A stretch of DNA of 35,337 bases from Clostridiales bacterium (GCA_018366495.1 JAGZHZ010000025.1:1-35337), one strand, 5' to 3'; positions 24,995 through 33,870 are shown, counted from the stretch's first letter. Numbers and translations are program-made. Notes: generated from the letters alone by a model not told the origin.

Positions 24995-26710
24995 TCACGA
25001 AATTCTGCCATTTTCCATCTCATACACGATGTCCGCAGCATTCATCGTCGATTTCCTGTGAGATACAAGAACAATCGTCTTCTTTTCTGCCGATTCTCTC
25101 AGAGATTTTAAAATGATTCCTTCATTTAAGGAATCGAGGTTACTGGTCGGTTCATCCATAAGAATCATCGGCGCTTCATGCAGAAATGCCCGTGCAATCC
25201 CTATTCTCTGTTTTTCACCGCCCGACAGCGTATCGCCCAGTTCTCCTACTTCCGTATCATATCTCTTTGGCAGTTTCATAATAAAATCATGGATAGATGC
25301 CTTTTTTGCCGCCTCCATAATTTCTTCCCTTTTTGCCCCTGGCTTTGCAATCGCAATATTATTTGCAATCGAATCATGGAACAGATGTGTCTCCTGCGTC
25401 ACATAACTTTCCAGATTACGCAGATGGTTCGTAGGAATCTTTTTTACATTTTCCCCATCTACAGATACACATCCTTTTTGTACATCCCAGAAACGCATCA
25501 GCAATTTCAAAAACGTTGACTTTCCTGAACCGCTTGATCCATGAATACCAGTAATTTTACCTGGTTCCAGCTTCAAAGAATAATTGTCCAAAATTGTTTC
25601 ATTGTCATATGCAAACGTTACACTCTCAGCTTCTGCTCCCGAAAACTCATTATTTTCATTATCAGAAATATCTCCTGCAATTTCCTCCACAACCGGTGTC
25701 TCCTCCAGCAATGAAAGAACACGCTCTCCGGCAGCTAATGTCTGGTTCAGATTATTGGACAGGCTGGAAAGTGCCACCACTGGCCCAAAAGATCCCATCA
25801 TCGCAATCGTACACGTTAAAATTCCTTCAAATCCAACTGCTCCTTTTTCATACAGCCAAACAGTCAGCGCCAACATTCCAAAAGATGAAAGTAAAATAGT
25901 CAGATTCGTGACCGCCCGCTGTGCCCCTTCCATCTTATTTAATTCTTTCTGCATAGAAGTCAGGTTCCGTGAACGCTCAGACATCTGCTCTTTTCTCTTG
26001 TCGCCCTGCCCGTACTGGATTGTTTCGTCCAGTCCCCGCAGAGAATCCAGAACAAAACTGTTCAATTCTCCAAAAGCTGTCCGAAACTCCATTCCTTTCT
26101 CGCTTCCGCGTCTTCCATTCCACATCGGAATTATCGCCCCTACAATTAAGTAGGATATCAGAGCAAACAATCCCGCCGCCGCATGATATCTCCCAATAAA
26201 AATCACCATAATCAGCGACGTGACTGCCGCAATCGCAATCGGTGAAATTGTATGTGCATAAAACACTTCCAAAAGTTCGATGTCCGTTGTGATAATTGAG
26301 ATCAGATTTCCTTTATCTCTTCCTTCCAGTTTTGCAGGACACAGCTTTCGCAGCGCTGAAAATACTTTATGGCGAATCATCGCCAGCAGCTTAAAAGCGA
26401 TAAAATGGTTGCAGTACTGTTCCGCATAATGCAAAATTCCACGGAGAACTGCAATTGTGATCATAATAAAAATAAGTGTTTTTATGGAGGCTGATGTAAG
26501 CCACATCATTTTCATCGAAATTTCTGCTCCGGCTACTCCTGTCATCAACCCGTGTACAATAGTCTGTCCTGCTAAAATTGTAAGAAAAATGGCACATAAA
26601 TATCCGGCTGTCCCTAAAATAATTGCCGCTGTCATAATATGGAGCAAAGGTTTTACCAGACCGATAAGGCTTCCCATAATGGAAACTGCACTCCTTCTTT
26701 TCTTTTTCAT
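24995..26710 (-). CDS. ABC transporter, fused membrane and ATPase domains (second subunit)
   Basis: A 571-residue exporter-fold half-transporter. About six membrane helices (1-310) precede the ATPase domain with Walker A GSSGSGKST, signature LSGGEKQRIGIARAF, Walker B MILMDEPTSNLD (catalytic Glu present) and H-loop VSHRKS. It begins with an ATGA overlap on the preceding subunit, so the two form a heterodimer. The family layout resembles CydC, YbtQ and IrtB, which move thiols or ferric siderophores. The shared operator with feo argues for a metal-related substrate; direction of transport is unknown. Confidence 0.9.
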   Translation of the reverse strand: MKKKRRSAVSIMGSLIGLVKPLLHIMTAAIILGTAGYLCAIFLTILAGQTIVHGLMTGVAGAEISMKMMWLTSASIKTLIFIMITIAVLRGILHYAEQYCNHFIAFKLLAMIRHKVFSALRKLCPAKLEGRDKGNLISIITTDIELLEVFYAHTISPIAIAAVTSLIMVIFIGRYHAAAGLFALISYLIVGAIIPMWNGRRGSEKGMEFRTAFGELNSFVLDSLRGLDETIQYGQGDKRKEQMSERSRNLTSMQKELNKMEGAQRAVTNLTILLSSFGMLALTVWLYEKGAVGFEGILTCTIAMMGSFGPVVALSSLSNNLNQTLAAGERVLSLLEETPVVEEIAGDISDNENNEFSGAEAESVTFAYDNETILDNYSLKLEPGKITGIHGSSGSGKSTFLKLLMRFWDVQKGCVSVDGENVKKIPTNHLRNLESYVTQETHLFHDSIANNIAIAKPGAKREEIMEAAKKASIHDFIMKLPKRYDTEVGELGDTLSGGEKQRIGIARAFLHEAPMILMDEPTSNLDSLNEGIILKSLRESAEKKTIVLVSHRKSTMNAADIVYEMENGRIS

Positions 26711-28446
26711 AATCCGGTTTTCTCCTTTCCATAATTTTCTAATGCCATCTGACTTTCATACAGATGTCTGTATGCGCCGTTGTGTTTCATGAGTTCTCCA
26801 TGTTTTCCGCTTTCCCTGATCTCTCCATCTTTCAGGAAATAAATCTGATCTGAGTTGACAACATTTGCCAGCCTGTGAGAGATCAGAAGCACCGTCTTTG
26901 TCTTGGCAATTTCATGAATCACGTCCATAATCAATTCTTCACTTTCCACATCAATATTGGAAGTCGCTTCATCGAAAATATACACTGGCGCATCCATCAG
27001 CAGTGCTCTTGCAATCGCCAGTCTCTGACATTGGCCTCCTGACAGATTTCCTGCCTTTTCCAGCAGTTTTGTTTTTATGCCATCTTGTGTTTCTAAAAAT
27101 CCGAGCAGGTTGACCTTCTCGAGCACTTCCTTCATCTCTTCTTCCGTCGCATCCTGTTTTGCCATACGGAGATTTTCTTCCACTGTTCCTTTAAACAGAT
27201 AACTGTTATGCCGAATCAGTACCACATGGCTCATCAAATTTTTCTCATCAATCTCTGACAGCGGTATGCCGGCGATTTTAATCTCTCCCGTAAACCCACG
27301 ATTTTTTGCAGATAAAATTCCAGCAATCGTACTCTTTCCACATCCGGATTCCCCGACCAGCGATGTAAAACTTCCAGCCGGCAGCTGAATCGTGATGCCA
27401 TTTAAAATCCCTCTGTCCGCTTCATAAGAAAAATGTACGTCTTTCAAAGAAATATCGACAGAGCCATATGGAATCTCTCTGTTCCCCGATTTCGGCTCTT
27501 CCAGATCCAAAATACGAAAAATTTTGTCGCTGGCTGCCATGCCATTCATTGCTATATGAAAAAAAGAGCCTAACAGTCTTAGTGGCAGAAAAAATTCACT
27601 TGCCAGCAAAATAATACACAGTGTGCCTGATATGGAAATGTTTCCTGTCAGAAATTCAGATATCGCTGCCGCCATGCCAAGCGCCGCCCCTCCATAGGCG
27701 AGAATGTCCATCACACTTGTGGAGTTAAGCTGCATTGTCAAAACTTTCATCGTAATTTTGCGGAAGTTCTGCGCCTCGCCATCCATCTCCTCCGCTTTTT
27801 TCTGGTCCGCCTGATAAATTTTCAAAGTTGTCAGACCCTGCAGGTTCTCTAAAAAAGAATCGCCCAGTTTTGTATAGCTGCTCCAGTATCTGTTCAACAG
27901 TTTCTTTGCAATTTTCTGAACTGCAACAATAGAAATTGGAATCAGCGGCACGCAGATCAGCAGGATCGCACTTGCTTTTATACTGATTCGACAGAGAATT
28001 ATAAATAATGTAACAGGCGCAATCAGACTGTAAAACAGCTGTGGAAGATACTTTCCAAAATAAGTTTCCAGCTGTTCCACCCCTTCTGTCGATACTTGCA
28101 CCACCTCAGAAGAAGAAACGTGTTCTCTGTAAGATGCTCCGATTTTAATCATTTTATCGTAAATCTTTTCACGCAGAATCCGTTTTACATCGACACACGC
28201 CAGATAAGACGCCCTTGCTCCTCTTTTTTCACAGAAAAAACGAAGAAGTGCTGCCAAAATAAATATTCCTGCCATTCTCTGTATTGTCTGGACTGTAACA
28301 CAATCATATACAATCTTTTCCAGGAAATCAGCAATCGAAAAAACTACCAGAATCTGGGACAGCAAAGCAATCCACTGCCATAGGATTGTATAGATGATAT
28401 ATTTTTTTGCATGAGATAAAATCTTTATCAATCTTGTCTTTATCAT
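26707..28446 (-). CDS. ABC transporter, fused membrane and ATPase domains (first subunit)
   Basis: A 579-residue partner of the next gene with six helices (about 15-310) and an ATPase domain. The motifs are Walker A GESGCGKST, signature LSGGQCQRLAIARALL, Walker B VYIFDEATSNID and H-loop ISHRLA, so both sites of the heterodimer look competent. It resembles CydD/YbtP/IrtA-type subunits. It follows the DUF454 gene by 82 bases and its stop overlaps the next start (ATGA). Control probably comes from the operator-bearing promoter near 29020. Confidence 0.9.
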   Translation of the reverse strand: MIKTRLIKILSHAKKYIIYTILWQWIALLSQILVVFSIADFLEKIVYDCVTVQTIQRMAGIFILAALLRFFCEKRGARASYLACVDVKRILREKIYDKMIKIGASYREHVSSSEVVQVSTEGVEQLETYFGKYLPQLFYSLIAPVTLFIILCRISIKASAILLICVPLIPISIVAVQKIAKKLLNRYWSSYTKLGDSFLENLQGLTTLKIYQADQKKAEEMDGEAQNFRKITMKVLTMQLNSTSVMDILAYGGAALGMAAAISEFLTGNISISGTLCIILLASEFFLPLRLLGSFFHIAMNGMAASDKIFRILDLEEPKSGNREIPYGSVDISLKDVHFSYEADRGILNGITIQLPAGSFTSLVGESGCGKSTIAGILSAKNRGFTGEIKIAGIPLSEIDEKNLMSHVVLIRHNSYLFKGTVEENLRMAKQDATEEEMKEVLEKVNLLGFLETQDGIKTKLLEKAGNLSGGQCQRLAIARALLMDAPVYIFDEATSNIDVESEELIMDVIHEIAKTKTVLLISHRLANVVNSDQIYFLKDGEIRESGKHGELMKHNGAYRHLYESQMALENYGKEKTGL

Positions 28447-28528
28447 AATTTTTACCTGTCTGTTATTTTTCTCAAAAATCTTTTTTTATCCTATTTTTTC
28501 TCGTTTTATTGTTTCTTTTCTAATCGAT

Positions 28529-28939
28529 TCATCCTTCTGTGACGCCCTCCAAAGATATTTTTTCTGGTTTTACTGTCTTCACTCTGAAAAGAAGATAGAA
28601 AAGATGAAAAACCCACACTGCCGCAATACATATCCTTCCAGCCGGTACATTTTTCATACAAAAAAAACCAACTGCCATAAATACCGTCACCATTATCATA
28701 ATGCGCAGCTTGACCGTTCTTGTCATCGCTTTCTTTTTCACAAAACTATCCAGATATTTTTTATATAGATTTGTTTGGATAAACCAGCGATGCAATGTCT
28801 CGGAACTTTTTGCAAAACAGAACACGGTTGCCATATAAAATGGGACGGTCGGAAGAATTGGAAGTACAATCCCGATTGATCCAAGTCCTAAGCATAAAAA
28901 TCCCAGCACTGTCCATAAAATTTTCAGCGTTTTTTTCAT
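28529..28939 (-). CDS. DUF454 (YbaN-like) inner membrane protein
   Basis: A 136-residue membrane protein with the DUF454 pattern GLGSIGIVLPILPTVPFYMATVFCFAKSSETLHRWF and the LRIMIMVTVF region; three or four helices in all. The function of the family is unknown. I place the start at 28939, six bases after GGAG; an open frame runs to 28975 without a ribosome site. It is the first gene of the three-gene operon with the two ABC subunits and is preceded by the operator-bearing promoter, so it probably belongs to the metal response. Confidence 0.88.
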   Translation of the reverse strand: MKKTLKILWTVLGFLCLGLGSIGIVLPILPTVPFYMATVFCFAKSSETLHRWFIQTNLYKKYLDSFVKKKAMTRTVKLRIMIMVTVFMAVGFFCMKNVPAGRICIAAVWVFHLFYLLFRVKTVKPEKISLEGVTEG

Positions 28940-29008
28940 CTCGTTCTCCTTTTCTGAATTTGCTCTTTTCATCATTGTAATATAAAAATGACATTTTTAT
29001 ATCTTTTA

Positions 29009-29040
29009 GTTAGTATACATTTACTTTTGTTTGTTGTAAA
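29009..29040 (-). promoter_or_regulatory. Promoter of the DUF454-ABC operon with operator candidate
   Basis: Minus-strand TTTACA (plus 29035-29040), 17 bases, TATACT (plus 29012-29017). The overlapping GTTAGTATACATTTACTTTT (29009-29028) matches the feo operator candidate at 18 of 20 positions and in the same position relative to the -10. Confidence 0.75.
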
Positions 29041-29296
29041 TAACCTTAAATGATAAAATTTCTCAATCTTTTCTGTCCGCTGATCTATTCTTTATTTTTT
29101 TCATCCGTTCTTTAAGATCAGCCCTTCTGCAAATCCGTATGCCTGTTAAAAAAAGCTAGAAAAGGATTTCCATAAAAATATTTGTCAGATAAGAATTGAA
29201 TATACAGATTTATAACATTTTCTATCACATAAGAACCGTATGCACTGGATGCACTGAGAGTGCAAAAGCGGAAACGTAAGGCGTTTAAAACAGAAC
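29041..29296. other. Intergenic region without a supported gene
   Basis: Between the DUF454 promoter and the terminator after the btu operon. A 72-codon minus-strand frame (29118-29336) runs through it, but it has no ribosome site, overlaps the terminator hairpin and matches nothing I know. The segment may be decayed coding DNA. Confidence 0.5.
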
Positions 29297-29331
29297 AAGG
29301 AGCAGAAACGATAATAATGTTCCTGCTCCTT
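29297..29331 (-). terminator. Terminator after the btu operon
   Basis: AAGGAGCAG pairs with CTGCTCCTT around a 17-base loop, 28 bases after the ATPase stop. The minus-strand tail is moderately T-rich. Confidence 0.7.
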
Positions 29332-29358
29332 ATCAAATAAAATCTATTTATCTGGAAT

Positions 29359-30120
29359 TTATTTTATATATTGAATATATGGATAACCTTCTTGTCCTTG
29401 GAATACATGTGCATGTACCCCATATACCTGATAGATTAAATCTTCTGTCAAAACTTCCCCTGGAGAACCATTGGCACATACATGTCCCTGATCCATTACA
29501 TAAATTTCATCTGAATACATAGCAGCAATATTCAGATCATGAAATGCAGCTAAAACCGTTTTGGCCTGTTTTTTTACTGTATTCAAAAGCTGAAGCTGAT
29601 ATTTGATATCCAAATGATTTGTAGGTTCATCCAGTATCAAAATCGGTGTCTGCTGTACTAAGGCTCTGGCCAATATAACACGCTGCTGCTCTCCACCAGA
29701 TAAAGAATCAAACGACCTTTTTTCCATATCATTCAGCCCCACTTCTGTCAAAGCTTCCCTCATCATACGGTAATCTTCTGCATTGTCCCTTTCCATAACC
29801 GTTTTATGAGGAGCTCGTCCCATCAACACGATATCTTTTACAGAAAAATCAAAATCATATCGGTTATGCTGCGCAACAACACCTAATAAGCAGGCTGTTT
29901 CTTTATATTTCATTTTACGGGTATCTTTGCCATCCAGATAGACACATCCCGATTTTTGTTTTAATACACGGTAAATACATTTTAAAAAAGTACTTTTCCC
30001 GCTTCCGTTGGGTCCTATCAGACCGATAAATTTTCCTTTCTCTGCTGAAAGAGATACCTCATGAAGGATGGGCGTATCTCCCCATGAAAATGAAACTGAT
30101 TGCGCTTCTATCTGATTCAT
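29359..30120 (-). CDS. btuD: Cobalamin-type ABC importer ATPase (BtuD/FecE-like)
   Basis: A 253-residue ATPase with Walker A GPNGSGKST, signature LSGGEQQRVILARAL, Walker B ILILDEPTNHLD and the H-loop His in AAFHDLNIA. The sequence belongs to the iron-chelate/B12 group. Alone it cannot distinguish siderophore, heme and cobalamin, but the operon is headed by a cobalamin riboswitch, which decides for corrinoid. The ATG overlaps the permease stop (ATGA) and follows GGAGGAAAATC. Confidence 0.88.
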   Translation of the reverse strand: MNQIEAQSVSFSWGDTPILHEVSLSAEKGKFIGLIGPNGSGKSTFLKCIYRVLKQKSGCVYLDGKDTRKMKYKETACLLGVVAQHNRYDFDFSVKDIVLMGRAPHKTVMERDNAEDYRMMREALTEVGLNDMEKRSFDSLSGGEQQRVILARALVQQTPILILDEPTNHLDIKYQLQLLNTVKKQAKTVLAAFHDLNIAAMYSDEIYVMDQGHVCANGSPGEVLTEDLIYQVYGVHAHVFQGQEGYPYIQYIK

Positions 30121-31193
30121 GATTTTCCTCCAAAACTATATGTTTTTTTAAATAACAACAGGATAAAAATAGGGGCACCTACTACAGAAATTAAGATTCC
30201 AATCGGCAGTTCTGTATTTGGAAGAATAGTTCGTGCAACTACATCCGCCCAAATTAAAAAAACACTGCCTGCTAAAGCTGACAAGGGCAGAAGTTTTTTG
30301 TGATCTACACCAAAAAGCCCACGAACAAAATGAGGGATAATAAGTCCCACAAAACCAATCACACCAGAAGCATACACAATAAAACCAACCATTAAAGAAG
30401 CCACGACCAGATATACTCTTCGATATCTTTGCAGATTTGTTCCAAGAGTTACAGCCGTGTCATCTCCCAGAAGCATTAAATTTAAGGTCCGTGACTGAGT
30501 AATGAAAAATAAAACAGCGATTAAAACGATGCTTAAAATTCGAACGTTGCTATTCCATTCTGCTCCTGCCAGACTGCCCATCAGCCAGAAACTGACAGTA
30601 CGAAATCGATCTGGATCATCTGCCATATAGACAATAAAATTTGAAAATGCAGAACATAATGAACTTAGTGCCACACCAGACAAAACCAGTTTGACCGAGG
30701 TGGTTCGACCACCAAAGTTTGAAATAGCAATTACTAAAAATGCAACTGTCATAGCCCCAATAAAAGCGCCTATCCCGACTTGAGCTGCTCCAAACAGGCT
30801 GGCTCCAAACAGAATCGTTAAAGTTGCTCCCAGTGAAGCGCCTGAAGAAATCCCTAAAATGTATGGATCGGCAAGAGGATTCTGTACGATTGCCTGCATA
30901 ACAACGCCCACCACCGATAATCCAGCTCCGACACCAACAGCCAGAATAATCCGGGGCAAACGAATTAACCATACAATATCATGCGCCGCACCACTGCCCC
31001 ATCTTTCGGGATTCCCTATCTGAAATATTTCATATAAAATAACTCGGTAAACTTCCTCTATAGACAGATCCGCAGATCCAACTGTAACTGCATATAATAT
31101 TGAAAGAACCAGAACACCTGCCAATAAAATCAGCGTACAGATATAAATGGGCAGTCCTTTGAAAATACCATCTTTTAAATCAATTTTTTTCAT
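30117..31193 (-). CDS. btuC: Cobalamin-type ABC importer permease (BtuC/FecCD family)
   Basis: A 358-residue FecCD-family permease with about ten helices. The family signatures LADPYILGISSGASLGAT and SGVIGFVGLIIPHFVRGLFG are present, the latter ahead of the loop that contacts the ATPase. Two copies would form the channel for a corrinoid. The start at 31193 follows AAGGGAAAGG. A terminator-like hairpin separates it from the binding-protein gene, so it is probably made in smaller amounts. Confidence 0.92.
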   Translation of the reverse strand: MKKIDLKDGIFKGLPIYICTLILLAGVLVLSILYAVTVGSADLSIEEVYRVILYEIFQIGNPERWGSGAAHDIVWLIRLPRIILAVGVGAGLSVVGVVMQAIVQNPLADPYILGISSGASLGATLTILFGASLFGAAQVGIGAFIGAMTVAFLVIAISNFGGRTTSVKLVLSGVALSSLCSAFSNFIVYMADDPDRFRTVSFWLMGSLAGAEWNSNVRILSIVLIAVLFFITQSRTLNLMLLGDDTAVTLGTNLQRYRRVYLVVASLMVGFIVYASGVIGFVGLIIPHFVRGLFGVDHKKLLPLSALAGSVFLIWADVVARTILPNTELPIGILISVVGAPIFILLLFKKTYSFGGKS

Positions 31194-31220
31194 GAAAACC
31201 TTTCCCTTCTCAAAAAGAGA

Positions 31221-31254
31221 CGCGCCAGCAGAAGGGACGAATACTGCTGGCGCG
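31221..31254 (-). terminator. Attenuating hairpin between the binding-protein and permease genes
   Basis: CGCGCCAGCAG pairs perfectly with CTGCTGGCGCG (12-base loop). On the minus strand it is followed by TCTCTTTTTG. It could end most transcripts after the binding-protein gene or protect its 3' end. Confidence 0.8.
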
Positions 31255-31264
31255 CTTTTCCCAT

Positions 31265-32311
31265 TTATTCAATACCGTACAATGCCTGTAAAAATAATTT
31301 TACAGTTTGACCAGTGCGTACTCCCGGCGTATAAGCCAATCCATAACTCACAGGATAAACTCGTCCATTTTTCACTGCATCGACACTAGCCAAAGCAGGA
31401 TTTTCTGTATATAAAGCTATAGCTTCTTCATCAGAAACAGAACTGACATGCACAGCAAAAATTGCTTCTGGATTTGCATCCACAATCTGCTCATCCGTCC
31501 ATCCCTTTTCTCCTAAAACTTCTGCTCCAACTTGTGTTGCAATATCCCCAGCTGCAGTTTTAGCATGATAAATATCATACTCACCTTCCCACTTTTCAGC
31601 AATTAAGATACGCTGAGGATCTTGACCGGCAGCGGCTTCTTTTCCTTTTGCAACATCTTCTTCAATGGCTGAAACAATCGCTTCCGCTTCATCCACTTTG
31701 TTGTAAATTTTTCCAATATTCCGAATATCTGCGTATTCATTTTCCAAAGACTGATTATCCTTTAAAACACTATTGATGCTGGTATAAGTACCAATGTTTC
31801 TTTCATGCCAGAATCCGACGTCTCCCATTCGATCTTCCATTTCAAACAGCGAACGCCAGCCGATTACCATGTCCGGTTCCAAGCTTAAAGCATACTCCTT
31901 AACAAAATATCCGACATCTTGATAGTCTTTAATTTTCGGTATTTTTTCAAATTCTTCCTGGTATTCCGGAAGAACATTGCTGCAGTCTGCAGTCATCAGG
32001 ATTTTATCCCCCAGTTCTAAAGCCAGCATAATTTCTACATTATTTTTTCCGTAAACCAAAGTCTTTTCTGGGCATTTTTCAAAAGTATACGGAACTAATT
32101 CCTTTGATGCATTATAAACTTCTACCGTTACAGGGTAATAATCTGAATCCTCATTTTCCTCGCTGGATGTATCGTTAGAATCCATACTTGTACTATCAGC
32201 AGCACTCATCTCATTGGAAGCTTCACTGCTGATAACAGCATCATTGCTCCACCCAGCCAGACCAACTGCCATAACAGCAGCCATTACTAATGATAAAACC
32301 TTTTTTTTCAT
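31265..32311 (-). CDS. btuF: Corrinoid ABC importer substrate-binding protein, lipobox Cys replaced
   Basis: A 348-residue binding protein with a signal peptide, an acidic Ser/Glu/Asp linker (about 25-60) and a two-lobed FecB/BtuF domain (PEKTLVYGKNNVEIMLALELG; ALSLEPDMVIGW; ILIAEKWEGEYDIYHA; NPEAIFAVH). The signal ends VMAVGLAGWSND. In relatives this would be LAGC with the lipidated Cys; here the codon is TGG. The protein may be released or held by an uncut signal helix, or a sequencing error may have changed TGC/TGT. I prefer the ATG at 32311; an in-frame ATG at 32320 sits only one base after GGAG. It lies in the riboswitch-controlled operon directly after the CGGC gene. Confidence 0.88.
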   Translation of the reverse strand: MKKKVLSLVMAAVMAVGLAGWSNDAVISSEASNEMSAADSTSMDSNDTSSEENEDSDYYPVTVEVYNASKELVPYTFEKCPEKTLVYGKNNVEIMLALELGDKILMTADCSNVLPEYQEEFEKIPKIKDYQDVGYFVKEYALSLEPDMVIGWRSLFEMEDRMGDVGFWHERNIGTYTSINSVLKDNQSLENEYADIRNIGKIYNKVDEAEAIVSAIEEDVAKGKEAAAGQDPQRILIAEKWEGEYDIYHAKTAAGDIATQVGAEVLGEKGWTDEQIVDANPEAIFAVHVSSVSDEEAIALYTENPALASVDAVKNGRVYPVSYGLAYTPGVRTGQTVKLFLQALYGIE

Positions 32312-32335
32312 ATCCTTCATTCTCCTTTGTTTTGA

Positions 32336-32716
32336 TTATACAGTTATCTGCTTCCCTATATTGTGAAGCCTTGAACTGCTATGCGTTCCATCAATAACAG
32401 CAATGCCATTATCTTGAAAAATTTTTATAAACTTTTCGACAGTTTTACATCGATCCGTTTCCTGTTTTAGAGTACAGACTCCTAAATGGACTGCATCTGG
32501 ATGAATTTTTAAAATTCGTTCCAATTTTTCCTGCATACCATTATCCTGCTCTAATATGCTGTCACATCCATTACAATGGCAAAATGCCGTCAATTCAAGT
32601 TCTTCATCTACGTATTGCTGAAATGCTCCTGACCTGTTATAAAATGCAGTCAAGCAAGCAGCTCCTGTACAACAATTTACCGATTTCAGGCAAGTTAAGA
32701 TCGCTATTTTCTTCAT
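32336..32716 (-). CDS. CGGC-domain protein, first gene of the cobalamin operon
   Basis: A 126-residue Cys-rich cytoplasmic protein of the CGGC domain family. Cys clusters are TCLKSVNCCTGAACL near the start, CHCNGC in the middle, and GVCTLKQETDRC later; the family is thought to bind metal, with no established reaction. The start at 32716 follows GGGGGGAATCAG. A longer open frame to 32899 would read through the riboswitch and is not real. Its position directly after a cobalamin riboswitch and before btuF suggests work on corrinoid or cobalt. Confidence 0.85.
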   Translation of the reverse strand: MKKIAILTCLKSVNCCTGAACLTAFYNRSGAFQQYVDEELELTAFCHCNGCDSILEQDNGMQEKLERILKIHPDAVHLGVCTLKQETDRCKTVEKFIKIFQDNGIAVIDGTHSSSRLHNIGKQITV

Positions 32717-32744
32717 CTGATTCCCCCCTTTCTCATTTTTTGAC

Positions 32745-32778
32745 AAAAAAAACGTGCGCTGACAATGGCAGCACACGT
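32745..32778 (-). terminator. Riboswitch expression-platform terminator
   Basis: ACGTGTGCTG pairs with CAGCGCACGT (one G-U) around a seven-base loop and is followed by eight T on the minus strand. It lies between the cobalamin aptamer and the CGGC gene, so high cobalamin would end transcription here. Confidence 0.88.
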
Positions 32779-32859
32779 ATACAGACCAAGACATCCCTGC
32801 AAAAAGCAAGCATGTTTCATTTATTTGTAACAGTTCTGTCCATCGCAGAATTTCATTAC

Positions 32860-33020
32860 TGAATTTATGGCAGGTCTCCTGACTTATGCATCCACGCAAA
32901 CTCTCGCCTTCTCAAGATTTCTCAATGGCATTATGAAAGCTGCTCCGCAATTACAGTAGCGGGACTGTACAGGATTTTCACCTGTTTCCCTTTTAATCAT
33001 TCACCCCTAAAACTTATATG
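32860..33020 (-). ncRNA. Cobalamin riboswitch
   Basis: The minus strand carries the B12 box AAGTCAGGAGACCTGCC (plus 32869-32885). Upstream it has AGGGAAACAGGTGAAAATCC followed by a TGTACAGTCCCGCTACTGT block (plus 32957-32994), the conserved core of the adenosylcobalamin aptamer. The ends are approximate. A minus-strand TATAAT (plus 33061-33066) lies just upstream as a probable promoter -10. It controls the CGGC-btuF-btuC-btuD operon through the terminator at 32745-32778. Confidence 0.96.
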
Positions 33021-33066
33021 ATGAACGAACCATAATCACACATTATTTAATTACTTTTTTATTATA

Positions 33067-33309
33067 CCCCTTCTATAATAGCAAAGTAAAGGAAAAATTT
33101 GGGATTTTTATGTTAAATCGTATTTCTATCATAGCCCTCTGACACTCCCTATAGCTAAAGCAAGGGGTTTTACGGCATATTTGATAAAAATTAAATTTTT
33201 CATTATTAGACCTTTAGACTCTGAAAATACAGATGATTTTAAACACTAATTTTCTGTCTAATTACTTATAAATACTTCGTTAACTATTGACAATTTCCCC
33301 ATTTATATA
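33067..33309. other. Intergenic region without a recognised feature
   Basis: AT-rich DNA between the cobalamin riboswitch promoter and the DUF3841-like gene. It has no ORF of note. A short stretch near 33140-33175 (CCCTATAGC...CAAGGGG) forms a weak hairpin that could be a relic of an insertion element. Confidence 0.4.
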
Positions 33310-33870
33310 CTACTCTATCTCAAATATTGGATAAACATTTACAATATTTTCTTTTTCTATATAAGGTAAATGTGCTTGCATTACATTGCTTGGAAATTCC
33401 GAAACCGAAGTTTGTCCATATACGATATCTTGCTGTATTCTTAAAATAGAATTTTTTGTATATGGAGGAAGCAGCATAATAGGCGGCATCAGGAACTGAA
33501 AATCATTTATATCTATAAAAATAGGATTAAATCTCTCTTCATAGTTAAGCTCCATAATTATAGAATTATTCTGATCTAAATTTTTCCAAAAGCTTCCAAT
33601 TACTGCTTTTTTGCTTTCCATAAATGACTTAAATTCTTCAATAGAACCAATCGGGTATATTGCCTTGTTATCACTTCTTGCAAAAGCAAAAATAAGACCT
33701 TTTAAATCTTTTTGATTTTGAGAGTTAAATGACTGTAATATAAAATAATATAGATCATTTAATTCTCTGTTCATATCCAGATAACGGCTTTTGCTGAAAT
33801 CTGGTTGATATATTCCTTTTTTTTGAATGATTTCAAGTACATCTTTTGTTTGAATTGTCCAAAATTTCAT
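33310..33870 (-). CDS. DUF3841-like protein of unknown function
   Basis: A 186-residue soluble protein. It starts MKFWTIQTKDVLEIIQKKG, contains PDFSKSRYLDM, IMELNYEERFNPIFIDINDF and FLMPPIMLLPPY, and ends NIVNVYPIFEIE, a pattern I associate with DUF3841 proteins. No catalytic motif or role is evident. I choose the ATG at 33870, seven bases after GAGAGGATC; an open frame extends to 33927 without a better ribosome site. It lies 104 bases after yjdF on the same strand and may share its transcript. Confidence 0.7.
   Translation of the reverse strand: MKFWTIQTKDVLEIIQKKGIYQPDFSKSRYLDMNRELNDLYYFILQSFNSQNQKDLKGLIFAFARSDNKAIYPIGSIEEFKSFMESKKAVIGSFWKNLDQNNSIIMELNYEERFNPIFIDINDFQFLMPPIMLLPPYTKNSILRIQQDIVYGQTSVSEFPSNVMQAHLPYIEKENIVNVYPIFEIE

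Noticed and set aside
29118..29336. 72-codon minus-strand ORF
   Set aside because: No ribosome site, overlaps the terminator hairpin and resembles no known protein.
29359..32311. Ferric siderophore or heme importer
   Set aside because: The protein families alone would allow it, but the operon is headed by a clear cobalamin riboswitch, so corrinoid is the better call.
32717..32899. N-terminal extension of the CGGC protein
   Set aside because: The open frame runs through the riboswitch terminator and B12 box; a good ribosome site precedes the ATG at 32716.
33130..33180. Possible small IS or MITE relic
   Set aside because: Only a weak hairpin is visible, with no terminal repeats or target duplication.
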